Both the position numbers and the translations under genes were made by a program. The notes beneath the pieces were generated by a model. It did not search any database. It saw only the letters and a list, made by a program, of their open reading frames with translations, and was not told the origin of the DNA. From NCBI GenBank assembly GCA_963846475.1, contig CAWJVZ010000004.1, forward strand, positions 1,054,001-1,118,000: 64,000 nucleotides of DNA. Reading direction: 5' to 3'. Numbering within the stretch: position 1 is the stretch's first letter; every line of letters begins with the position of its first letter. This DNA comes from DASWJZ01 sp963846475 (lineage in GTDB: Bacteria; Pseudomonadota; Alphaproteobacteria; Rhizobiales; Afifellaceae). Positions 17,562 to 25,776 of the stretch are shown piece after piece.

Positions 17562-18020
17562 ATGGCCATGACCAGCGAAGACCTGCTGGCGGGCGGCGCT
17601 ATCCGCCACAGTGTCGAGCTGCCGCCCGGTCTCACCAGCGGGACCGGCGACCGCTGCGTGGAGGTCGTGCCCCTTACCGTGCGCGACCTGCAGCTGATCG
17701 CCAAGGCGGCGAAGGACGACGACAGCCTCTCGGCGGCGCTGATCATCCAGCAGGCGGTCGTTGAGCCGAAGCTGACGCTTGACGAAATCCAGCGCCTGCC
17801 GGCCGGCCTCGCCCGCCACCTCGTCGACCGGATCAACACGATCAGCGGCATCGACCTGCCGCGGGATGCCTTGGAGGAGATGGTGCAGGCGCCGCTCGCC
17901 AAGGCCTGCTTCGTGCTCGCCAAGGAGTTCGGCTGGACGCCCGACGAGGTGAGCGGGATGACCATCGGGCAGATCCTGCTGTTCCTCGAAATGGGCCAAC
18001 GGGAGGCGCGCTCGGCATGA
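17562..18020 (+). CDS. Tail assembly chaperone-like protein
   Basis: This is a 152-residue, mostly helical protein, acidic in its first half, with P-L-T-V-R-D-L-Q-L-I-A-K-A-A-K-D-D-D. Small proteins of this type (gpG/gpE-like) lie between tube and tape-measure genes in contractile phages and guide tube assembly around the tape measure. Here it stands exactly in that slot. The next gene starts in its stop codon (ATGA at 18017-18020). In phages this junction often carries a programmed frameshift. The bases before the overlap show no clear slippery heptamer, so simple coupling is more likely. The function is inferred from order and size. Confidence 0.6.
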   Translation: MAMTSEDLLAGGAIRHSVELPPGLTSGTGDRCVEVVPLTVRDLQLIAKAAKDDDSLSAALIIQQAVVEPKLTLDEIQRLPAGLARHLVDRINTISGIDLPRDALEEMVQAPLAKACFVLAKEFGWTPDEVSGMTIGQILLFLEMGQREARSA

Positions 18021-19330
18021 GAGCGTATTTCGCCAGCGCCTCTCCCGGGCGTCTCAGTCGGATGGCCTTCGGTGGCGGCCGCGCCGCGACGCGCTCCCTG
18101 CGAAAATCGTCGGACAGCGGCGGTGCCCTGTGGCGATGGCGCGCCGCCGGGCGGTGGGCGAGCTGGGTTGCGATAACGCCTTCGCTCCGGTCGGGCCCGA
18201 TCTGCGGCGCGGAACTGGAACGGATCACCGGCGTCGCCAGCCATCAACAGCGCTCCCCTGCCCAGCCCCGCCGCAGTCGCGGCGAGCTCAGGCGAGTGGC
18301 GCCGGACAAGAGCGCGCCGCCGATGGGAGCGGCCCATGCGGCAGATGATCTCGCGCCACGCAGAGGCGCAATTTATGCGCCGGTCCGCGCGCCGGCCGAC
18401 GCGCTGCCGCCGGCAGAAGCCAGCGTACCCGCGGATGCCGCGCGCCGCCTTCCAGCTACCGTCAGCGCACAGCGCTTGCGCGCCCTCGCGAGGGGGGCGG
18501 ACTTGGCAAGCCCTGGCGCGGCGCATGGCTCTCCGTCGGTTGCGCGGCCAGTCCGCATGCAGCCGGTCCGCCGCGCGCACGAGCCGCCCGACCGGAGTGG
18601 AATAGCGGCATGGCGGGAGCGTCTGGCGACACGGAGCTTGGACCGTCTGAGGGCGACGGGCCGGGAGCGGCTGGGAGTGGCGGCTTCGACAGCGATGCCC
18701 CTATCAAATCGCGGCGCCACCGCCGCGGCGTGCTGGAATGCGGGCCTTATCGGCGCGCGGATCGGATCGGCCCTTCTCGGCCACCTGGCAGCCTCCAACG
18801 GAAAGGCTGCGCTTGGCGCCGACCGCCGCTCCGGCGATCTCCCCACAGTGCATGCCCGCACGCGCCCGGCACTTCCCGGCGATCAATCCCGATCGGTCGC
18901 CGAGGCCGACGCGCAGGACCGAGCCGGTTCGCCATCGTCCTTCGATGCAGACGTGCAGCAAAGCACCCCGGTGCCTTCCTCGGCCGGAAAGCCGCCGCCC
19001 GCACGTCGGCCGGATCGTCTGGTCGATGAAGCGCTCGAAAGCGACGCGCTGTTCAATGATATCCTGCCCGGCCCGCTTGCCCATGACGCGCCTGCCGGAT
19101 CGCCGCCGCAGCCTGATCTCCGCGCGCCTTTTGCGGATGTCGTCGGCGACGCCGACCGCCTGGCCCTTGCGACGCCGCCACGCCACGCCGCCGACGAGCC
19201 GGCGCGGATCGATTCGCCATTCGAGGCGCTGCGTCGCGACGAGACGCTCGGCATCGACCGCGGCGCGTTGGCGATGGCGATCGGCGAGATCCTGCGCGAC
19301 GACGCCCGCCGCCACGGCATCGATATATGA
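18017..19330 (+). CDS. Low-complexity protein in the tape-measure position
   Basis: This is a 437-residue protein dominated by Ala, Arg, Pro and Gly, with little predicted order over the first 350 residues except a short hydrophobic stretch near residue 235 (A-G-L-I-G-A-R-I-G-S-A-L-L). Only the last 30 residues look like a conserved helix (G-A-L-A-M-A-I-G-E-I-L-R-D-D-A-R-R-H-G-I). It follows the chaperone-like gene by overlap, where myophages carry the tape measure. A tape measure is normally a long coiled coil, and this one is not. It may be a very divergent tape measure or a linker to the baseplate. Its composition also fits a fast-evolving or partly non-functional region. The reading frame is supported by the overlap and by the conserved-looking C terminus. 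Confidence 0.5.
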   Translation: MRAYFASASPGRLSRMAFGGGRAATRSLRKSSDSGGALWRWRAAGRWASWVAITPSLRSGPICGAELERITGVASHQQRSPAQPRRSRGELRRVAPDKSAPPMGAAHAADDLAPRRGAIYAPVRAPADALPPAEASVPADAARRLPATVSAQRLRALARGADLASPGAAHGSPSVARPVRMQPVRRAHEPPDRSGIAAWRERLATRSLDRLRATGRERLGVAASTAMPLSNRGATAAACWNAGLIGARIGSALLGHLAASNGKAALGADRRSGDLPTVHARTRPALPGDQSRSVAEADAQDRAGSPSSFDADVQQSTPVPSSAGKPPPARRPDRLVDEALESDALFNDILPGPLAHDAPAGSPPQPDLRAPFADVVGDADRLALATPPRHAADEPARIDSPFEALRRDETLGIDRGALAMAIGEILRDDARRHGIDI

Positions 19331-19339
19331 GATGATGCC

Positions 19340-19882
19340 ATGCGCCCGATGCTCGACGATATTGCCCTGCCGCAGGTCCAGACGCTTCGCATCAAGGACG
19401 CGCGCGCCCTCGCCGAGCATCGCGCGCCTGAAATGGACGGCAGCTACTTCCAGAACCTTGGTCGCCGGGCCACCACGATCCATCTCGCCGGCGTTGCCAG
19501 CGGCACCGAGGCGCTGGCCTTCCTGGAGACGCTCACCCAAAAATTCGACACGGGCGATCCCGTCACGTTCGTGTCGGACATCGCAACCGACGCCGAGATC
19601 GGCAAGGTCCTGATCGACGATCTGAAGACCCGCGAAGTGGCCGGAAAGCCGGAGCGTTTCGCCTACGCGATGGTGTTGCGCGAGTTCATCGAGCCGGCGG
19701 AGCCCGACGACCTGTCGCTCCTCGACGGCGGCATCCTCGACGACGCAACCGGCCTGATCGACGGCCTCGTCGAGGGGCTCGACCTGTGGCCCGATCTGGC
19801 GACGGGCCTCGAGCGCTTCGTGCAGCCGCTCACCGATCTGCTCGGGCGCCTGCAGGAACTGAACCGGAGCCGGGGAAACTAA
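19340..19882 (+). CDS. Small hub-like baseplate protein
   Basis: This is a 180-residue protein whose first 120 residues are clearly paralogous to the N terminus of the 1326-residue protein encoded downstream. Shared patterns are L-x-D-x-A-L-x-Q-V-Q, L-G-R-R-A-T, and D-I-A/V-x-x-x-E-I-G-x-V-L-I-D. The pattern resembles the N-terminal domain found in Mu-type gpN and other inner tail-hub proteins. The C-terminal 60 residues are helical and acidic. It probably joins the tube end to the baseplate. Its overall similarity to a named family is weak, so the hub assignment is an inference from fold-like pattern and location. Confidence 0.55.
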   Translation: MRPMLDDIALPQVQTLRIKDARALAEHRAPEMDGSYFQNLGRRATTIHLAGVASGTEALAFLETLTQKFDTGDPVTFVSDIATDAEIGKVLIDDLKTREVAGKPERFAYAMVLREFIEPAEPDDLSLLDGGILDDATGLIDGLVEGLDLWPDLATGLERFVQPLTDLLGRLQELNRSRGN

Positions 19883-19906
19883 CCAGGATCGAGGGAGGTC
19901 CTTGCC

Positions 19907-20320
19907 ATGGCCGAAAATCTATTGGTGAAACTTGAGGATATCTTAGACGAATTTCAGAAATACCTGACGGATAAGGGGCCCGACATCATCAAGGTGATCA
20001 AGGCCATACGTGCCTTGATCCCGGATCTGATCGACCCGCTGATCGACTCGTTGATCGAACTGCTGAAAGACCTCAGGGTCCAAGTCGATAAGCTAAAGGA
20101 GTTCGATGAAATCAATGATGCTGTGATCTTCGCGGGTAAGGTGAAGACGCTCGTGGACGTCTCGAAGGTCTTCTTTACCGAACCCTCCAAAGAATTAGAG
20201 GAGGTTTCAAATGCCGTCGATGTGCTCGCCAGTCTTCCATCCATCACAGATGTTAAGGCTATAATCCTTCAGCACATCGACGCTATCATCTTAGAACTAG
20301 GCGAACTGAAGAAGCCCTGA
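19907..20320 (+). CDS. Helical acidic hypothetical protein
   Basis: This is a 137-residue all-helical protein with heptad-like Leu/Ile spacing (L-L-V-K-L-E-D-I-L-D-E-F, L-I-D-P-L-I-D-S-L-I-E-L-L) and many Asp and Glu. I do not recognise it. The base composition is distinctly less GC-rich than in the genes on both sides, and the codon choice is relaxed (TTA, ATA and AAA occur). This suggests an added gene of the moron type within the cluster. It may be a chaperone or adaptor for the large neighbouring protein, or a loaded cargo. It has its own start with GGGAGG eight bases upstream. Confidence 0.55.
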   Translation: MAENLLVKLEDILDEFQKYLTDKGPDIIKVIKAIRALIPDLIDPLIDSLIELLKDLRVQVDKLKEFDEINDAVIFAGKVKTLVDVSKVFFTEPSKELEEVSNAVDVLASLPSITDVKAIILQHIDAIILELGELKKP

Positions 20321-20338
20321 GCGGCGCGGCGCAAGGTT

Positions 20339-23300
20339 ATGACGCAGCCGATCCGCCCCATCCTCGGCGACCTGGCCCTCCAGCAGGTCCAGCTCATTCA
20401 GCTCGACGAGGAGCAGCTGCTGACGCCGCACGCCATCCCGGCGCTCGAGGGCGACTTCCTGCAGCGCCTGGGGCGGCGCGCCACTTCTGTCGAGCTGACC
20501 GGCGTGCAGAGCGGGCCGGAGGCGCGCGACGGGCTGAATGGGCTGCGCGAGCGCTACCGCGCCGGCGAGCCGGTCGTCTTCGCCTCCGACATCGTGTCGG
20601 CGACCGAAATCGGCGAGGTGCTGATCGACAAGTTCGAGATCACCGAGCGCGCCGGCCGGCCCGATTGCTTCGAATACCGGCTGCGCCTGCGCGAGCTGAC
20701 GCAGCCGACGCAGCCGACGCCGGAGGAGCCGCCGCCGCCGGAACCGGACGAGCCTGACCTCGTCAAGGACACGGGCGCTCTGGTGGTCAATGTCGTGGTC
20801 GAGGGCAGCCCCGACTTCGATTTCTCGCGCGTCAACGTGACCGTCTCCGGCGCGCCGCTGACGGGCGCGCGGCTCGACCGGCAGGTCCTGGCGAAGCGGA
20901 CCGGCAACCGCTGGACAGAGGATCCGTTCCCCGCCGGCGGGCCCTACACGATAGCCGCGATCGCCGCCGGCGCCGCCATCGGCGGCGAGGATCTTGCCGG
21001 CTCGGCGACGACGCCGGTCGAAGCCGGGCAGACCGCCGAGGTTACGATCACGCTCCGCGACGCGGCGGTGGCGCTCCGCTTCCTAATCCACTTCCGCTTC
21101 GACAGCGCCTTTATCGAGCCGTGCCTGAAACGCGTGCTCCGGCAAGTGGCGCAGTTCGCCTCCGAGAACCCGGACCTGAAGCTGATCGTCGTCGGCCACA
21201 CCGACCTGTCGGGCCCTCCTCCCTACAACCAGTCGCTGTCGGAGCGGCGCGCGCGGAGCGCCTTCGCCACGCTGCGCTTCCGCAACAACCCCGTCGCGGC
21301 GATCGACGAGTGGGACGCGCTTCGCAAGCCACAGGCGGGGCCCGACTTCCCCAGGGTCAACGACGTCTGGGGCGCGCGCGAATACCAGCAGATGCTGCAG
21401 GACCTAGGCCGTTACAATGGCAGGATCGACGGCAAGCACGGCCCGCTGACCGACGCCGCCGTTCGCGGCTTTCAGAACGCCAGCGGCATTCCGGAAACCG
21501 GAAAGGTCGACGGCGACGCAACCTGGCCCGCGCTGATCAAGGCTTATCTCGGCGCCGAGGATCTCGGCGTCGACGATGGCCGGTTCCTGCCGAACTGCCC
21601 GGGCGAGATCCTGAAATGGCTCGGCTGCGGCGAACTCGACCCGGTGCGCGACACGCAGGACGCATGGCGGCCGAACCGCCGGACCGAGTTCCTCTTCGCC
21701 CGTATCGCCGCGCTCCCAGCCGACGTGGCGGAGCCCGATACGTTCAAGCTCCCCAAGCCCGGCGCGGTTGCCGGCGGTTGGTGCCTCAACGAGAGCGGTA
21801 CCGAGACGCGCTGCTGCTTCGCCGAGCGCTATCCCGGCGTGACGGCGAAGGAGAAGTGCCCGGCGACGCTGCCGCGCGGCAAGCCGCTATCCCGACGGGC
21901 GGCCGAGCCGGCGCCGAGCTTCGTCGTGCGCGGCTTCATCCATTTCGAGGACGGCAGCCCTTACGCGAATCGCGATTACGTTCTCACGGCCTCCGACGGC
22001 GAGTACATGGACGGCGAGCAGGCGCGCCCTGCGGGCGCGGTTCGCGCCGGCACGCCCATCAAGGGGCGCACCGATGCTGAGGGGCGCTTCTCCTATCCCA
22101 ACAAGCCGAAGACGCCCGGCATTTTCACCATCGAGATCGACGCCGACGTCGTCGCGCGCCTTGAGGGTGCCCCGCTCGCGGACGCGAAAGGCCCGGTCGT
22201 CTGCAAGCGGATGGCGAGCGGGCCCGACAGCTTCAACGTAGTCATCGTCAGCCGCGAAGTTACGAATGTGGTGCCGTCGATCCAGATGCCGATGCCCGAT
22301 GGCTCGCCCCTGACGGGCGCGCCGGAAGAGCGCGCTTTGCTCGTCCGCAAGGCCCACACGTTGCCGTCGCGGCGGCGGGTGGTATTCAGCGCCTCGACGG
22401 CCTTCTCCGGTTCGGGGACGGTCACCATCGCGCAAGGCCCCGACCGCATCAGCCTCTTCGATGTGCCTGCCGGCGGCAGCCCGCTTCAGTTCGACGGGAC
22501 CGCCAACGTCTTCACCGATGCGCAGCTCCTGACGGGCGTCACGCTGTTTGCGGAAGGCGGCCCGAACCCCAGCGCCAACCTAGACGATGCGATCCTCAAG
22601 CTGCAGCTTACCGTCTCCGGTCAGCCGGGCTTTTCCGCTAGCCTCGAAGCCACCGCCGTCAAGCTAACGCTGGACGTCGGGCTGAGCCGCCCCGCGCCGG
22701 GCAGCGACCCGGTCTTTCTCTCCGAGACCGACAAAATCCAGATCGGACGCTTCACCCAGGTCCGTGATGCGAATTTCAGCCATGAGCGGACGATGATTCG
22801 GATCGGCCAGCCGCTCCCTGCCGCCTTCGACGGCGAGCTCACGGTGACGCCGATGGCACTCAACGTCGAAATCTTCGCCGAGGAGATCCCCGCCGACGGA
22901 CAGGCTGCGCTGAAGGACACCGACTTCATCCAGGCCGGCAACGTCACGCCGGATGGCCTGAGGCTTTTTGTCGAGGGGCTCGACCACAGCGCCGCCCTCA
23001 TCGATTCCGGCGTGCAGCTCGGCTTGCGCAAGATCGATGCGGACGGCGACCGCGTGAACCTGACGATGGTGCGGCTCGACCTTGCCCCGAACGGCGCGCC
23101 GGGCACTGCGGCAGCGAATGTGGCGCGGTTCGGCCTTTGGAATACCGCCTATGACGCCGCCGGCGAGCTGGTCCCCGACATCGTCCAAAACGACGCGCGC
23201 CAATTCCATGTTCGCGTGCGCGACCTTGGCGCGCCTGCCGGCACAGCAAATCTGCGCTGGCATACATTGCATGCCGACGGCAGGCCGGACGATGCCCCCG

Positions 23301-24319
23301 CCGCGCCGGATCTGACGCTGCCGGAGACCGCGGCCGCCAGCCATTTCTTCATCTCGCGCAGCGTGATGCTGGTGACCAACGATCTCGACCTTGGGGTGAC
23401 CACGCCGAGCGGTCTGCCGCCCGCCGCCGGTCGAGCCGAGCCGCGGCGCGCCGGCCAGAGCGACTACCGCATGCGCCGCGCACGGATCGACGGCTTTGTG
23501 CGATGCGAATACGCGCCACCCCAGCAGGCTGGGGTGCGCATGGGCATCACATCCCCCGTCTTCAACCGCAACCCGGACGAACGCCGTCGCGTCAGACTCC
23601 GGGTCATCCGCTATCTCAGCCCGGGTAACGCCAATTTCCGCCCGGCGACCAATCCTTACATCGCGGGTCAGATCGCGAGGGCCACTACCCTGTGGAGTCA
23701 GGTTGGCCTGCAGATCGAGGCTGACGCGACGCAAGACCGCATTATTCCCGCCGGCGCCATCGATCCGCTTACGGGCATCTTCCCGTTCGACCATCCTGCC
23801 GGCCCCTTCGAATCCGCAATTTGGCGCGATCTGCTGCCGATTACGGCTGACAACACGCTCACCGTCGTATTCGTGCATTTGACGGCTGGCATCGGCGGCT
23901 ATGGCGCAATCCTGGACACAGGCTCGATTCCCAATGCGCCCGGACCGAACCTCACGATGGGCAACCGCTTCTTCGCTTTCGTCACGACCACAACGGATCT
24001 GACCAACGAGACTCTGGCACACGAACTGCACCACGTCGTCTTCAACCGTTTTGACAGCGCGACGGATCGGCAGTTTTTCACGCTGAACACCAGTGCGCCG
24101 GACGTGATCTTGAACGGTCTGGTCCCGCCGATCCCACTTCCCGACGTGCGTATCTATCGCCGGGTTCAAAATCTGAACTCACCCGATCCGAACAAGGACG
24201 CAGCTGCCGACAACATCGTCAACTGGTATCGGCGCTTTCGAACAAGCCGCTTTCCGGCGGCGGGTGGGCTGGGTGCCGCGACCGCGACCACGGGCAATAC
24301 CTTCACGACCGCCTTCTGA
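20339..24319 (+). CDS. Giant baseplate-associated protein with split OmpA, peptidoglycan-binding and zincin-like regions
   Basis: This is a 1326-residue multidomain protein. Residues 1-130 are the hub-like domain shared with the gene at 19340. A Pro-rich linker and a carboxypeptidase-type beta domain follow. At about 245-310 an OmpA-like half domain has F-R-F-D-S-A-F-I and V-V-G-H-T-D-L-S-G, then N-Q-S-L-S-E-R-R-A-R. At about 345-405 is a PG_binding_1-type domain (Y-N-G-R-I-D-G-K-H-G then A-A-V-R-G-F-Q). The OmpA part resumes at G-C-G-E-L-D-P-V and N-R-R-T-E-F (about 430-450). Long beta-rich regions follow. Near residue 1228 the motif H-E-L-H-H fits the H-E-x-x-H zinc site of a metallopeptidase. 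It may grip or open peptidoglycan and carry a protease payload. Confidence 0.8.
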   Translation: MTQPIRPILGDLALQQVQLIQLDEEQLLTPHAIPALEGDFLQRLGRRATSVELTGVQSGPEARDGLNGLRERYRAGEPVVFASDIVSATEIGEVLIDKFEITERAGRPDCFEYRLRLRELTQPTQPTPEEPPPPEPDEPDLVKDTGALVVNVVVEGSPDFDFSRVNVTVSGAPLTGARLDRQVLAKRTGNRWTEDPFPAGGPYTIAAIAAGAAIGGEDLAGSATTPVEAGQTAEVTITLRDAAVALRFLIHFRFDSAFIEPCLKRVLRQVAQFASENPDLKLIVVGHTDLSGPPPYNQSLSERRARSAFATLRFRNNPVAAIDEWDALRKPQAGPDFPRVNDVWGAREYQQMLQDLGRYNGRIDGKHGPLTDAAVRGFQNASGIPETGKVDGDATWPALIKAYLGAEDLGVDDGRFLPNCPGEILKWLGCGELDPVRDTQDAWRPNRRTEFLFARIAALPADVAEPDTFKLPKPGAVAGGWCLNESGTETRCCFAERYPGVTAKEKCPATLPRGKPLSRRAAEPAPSFVVRGFIHFEDGSPYANRDYVLTASDGEYMDGEQARPAGAVRAGTPIKGRTDAEGRFSYPNKPKTPGIFTIEIDADVVARLEGAPLADAKGPVVCKRMASGPDSFNVVIVSREVTNVVPSIQMPMPDGSPLTGAPEERALLVRKAHTLPSRRRVVFSASTAFSGSGTVTIAQGPDRISLFDVPAGGSPLQFDGTANVFTDAQLLTGVTLFAEGGPNPSANLDDAILKLQLTVSGQPGFSASLEATAVKLTLDVGLSRPAPGSDPVFLSETDKIQIGRFTQVRDANFSHERTMIRIGQPLPAAFDGELTVTPMALNVEIFAEEIPADGQAALKDTDFIQAGNVTPDGLRLFVEGLDHSAALIDSGVQLGLRKIDADGDRVNLTMVRLDLAPNGAPGTAAANVARFGLWNTAYDAAGELVPDIVQNDARQFHVRVRDLGAPAGTANLRWHTLHADGRPDDAPAAPDLTLPETAAASHFFISRSVMLVTNDLDLGVTTPSGLPPAAGRAEPRRAGQSDYRMRRARIDGFVRCEYAPPQQAGVRMGITSPVFNRNPDERRRVRLRVIRYLSPGNANFRPATNPYIAGQIARATTLWSQVGLQIEADATQDRIIPAGAIDPLTGIFPFDHPAGPFESAIWRDLLPITADNTLTVVFVHLTAGIGGYGAILDTGSIPNAPGPNLTMGNRFFAFVTTTTDLTNETLAHELHHVVFNRFDSATDRQFFTLNTSAPDVILNGLVPPIPLPDVRIYRRVQNLNSPDPNKDAAADNIVNWYRRFRTSRFPAAGGLGAATATTGNTFTTAF

Positions 24320-24328
24320 GGACAATCG

Positions 24329-24766
24329 ATGGCTCAGATCGAAGAGAACATCATGCTGGCGGTCGGCGGCAACTTTCATCCGGCCGCTCTCGGCGAGGAC
24401 GAAATCGCCCGCGTGAGCGCGGAATTCCGGCAACAGCCCGATGCCTACCTCGACGCCTTTCGCGCGATGTTTCTCGGCGATGCGTTCGATCCGCAACGGC
24501 AGTCGAGCCTGGCACTTTCCACGGCCCTCAGAATTCTCGCCGAGGTCCGTCCCGAACAGGTGCGCGCTATCACCGCCTCGCTGCTGAACCAGTACGACGC
24601 GGTCCTGATCTTGTTCGATCGCCTCAAGGATCGCGCGGCTCTCGACGGGGTCATGGAGGAATCGGACGTTAACCTGCTGTTCCGGCTGAACAGCCAGCGC
24701 CTTGAACTAAGAAAGCTTCTCGGCGAGCTGACGGCCGGCGGCCTTGGCGGCGGGGCATCGCCATGA
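24329..24766 (+). CDS. Small helical tail-associated hypothetical protein
   Basis: This is a 145-residue predominantly helical protein, unknown to me. It has D-A-Y-L-D-A-F-R-A-M-F and Q-V-R-A-I-T-A-S-L-L-N-Q-Y-D-A-V-L segments, and ends in a Gly-rich tail. It overlaps the hub gene by four bases (ATGA), so it is co-expressed. Its position between the giant protein and the gpD-like hub suggests an assembly adaptor. No signal peptide or membrane helix is present. Confidence 0.6.
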   Translation: MAQIEENIMLAVGGNFHPAALGEDEIARVSAEFRQQPDAYLDAFRAMFLGDAFDPQRQSSLALSTALRILAEVRPEQVRAITASLLNQYDAVLILFDRLKDRAALDGVMEESDVNLLFRLNSQRLELRKLLGELTAGGLGGGASP

Positions 24767-25776
24767 CCCTGCTTCGCCCCGCCTTCCGCCTCAGCATCGG
24801 CGACCAGCGAATCGACACCGTTGCCGAGCCGCTCGCCAGCACCGTCGTCGATCTCACCGTGCTCCTCGACATGAGTGCTGCCGCCGACCGCTTCGAGATC
24901 GTCCTCGGCCGCGTCGGCTCGTTCGCCCCGGCGCGCGACGACGAGGCGACGATCGAGCTCGGCTACGCGGACGAGGGCGAGGAGCTCGTTCAGGTCATGC
25001 ACGGAATCGTTGACGAGGTCGACGCGCGCGCCGAGCGCGTCCGGATCGTCGGCTTCGGCGCCGCCGCGCTCCTGTCGCGGAACTTCGCCGAAAAAGCGTT
25101 CCGCGACATGGCTGCCGCGGCGATCGTGCGCGACCTGGCCGACCGCGCTGGCATCGGCGTGGTGCGCAGCGGCTCGAGCGAAACGCTTCCCTATTACGTG
25201 GTAGACAGCCGCCGCAGCTTCCTCGCTCATATGGTCGATCTCGCCGACCTGACCGGCTTCGACATCTACCTCGACACCGACGACGCCATCGTCTTCGAGC
25301 CGTTCGCCAACGGGCAAAAAGTTCATCCGCTTCGCTATGCGCGCGACGTCCTCGACTTCGTCGTGGAGCGCACGACGCCACTCGCCGGCTCCGTCGAGGC
25401 CTGGGGTGAAAGCCCGGGCGCCTCCGCCGGCAAGCAATCCTGGTCCTGGCTGACCAAGGACTTCGCGCCCCGGAAGGGGTCGGCCGGCAGCGGCGCGCCG
25501 TTCCTCCTCTTAGAGCGGAGCGCGTTGCGGACGGCGGAGGCCGCGCAGCGCGCCGCCGATGCCGCGATGACCCGCATCCTGCGCCGGCGGCTACGTGGGT
25601 GCATCGCCGTCCTCGGCAATCCGGGCGTGCGGCTCGGCGACGCGATCCGCCTGGAAGACATGCGCGCCGACGACCTGAACGCCAGCTTCCAGGTGCGTGC
25701 CGTTCGCCACTCCTTGAACAAGCGGCAGGGCTTTGTGACCGAGATCGGCTTTCAGGCGATTGGAGCAAGCGCATGA
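24763..25776 (+). CDS. gpD-like tail hub protein (phage late control D family)
   Basis: This 337-residue hub protein forms a trimer that holds the central spike below the tube. The N-terminal half shows the paired beta domains (A-F-R-L-S-I-G-D-Q-R-I, then D-R-F-E-I-V-L-G-R-V) and the D-E-V-D-A-R-A-E-R-V-R-I-V-G-F strand pair typical of gpD and VgrG gp27-like domains. The middle part carries the conserved helix R-S-F-L-A-H-M-V-D-L-A-D-L-T-G-F-D-I-Y. It ends in the C-terminal beta domain with L-G-N-P-G-V-R-L-G-D-A-I-R-L. The spike gene overlaps its stop. Confidence 0.88.
   Translation: MTLLRPAFRLSIGDQRIDTVAEPLASTVVDLTVLLDMSAAADRFEIVLGRVGSFAPARDDEATIELGYADEGEELVQVMHGIVDEVDARAERVRIVGFGAAALLSRNFAEKAFRDMAAAAIVRDLADRAGIGVVRSGSSETLPYYVVDSRRSFLAHMVDLADLTGFDIYLDTDDAIVFEPFANGQKVHPLRYARDVLDFVVERTTPLAGSVEAWGESPGASAGKQSWSWLTKDFAPRKGSAGSGAPFLLLERSALRTAEAAQRAADAAMTRILRRRLRGCIAVLGNPGVRLGDAIRLEDMRADDLNASFQVRAVRHSLNKRQGFVTEIGFQAIGASA

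Noticed and set aside
18000..18025. Programmed frameshift joining the chaperone-like gene to the next gene
   Set aside because: There is an ATGA overlap but no slippery heptamer or clear stimulatory structure; separate start by coupling is simpler.
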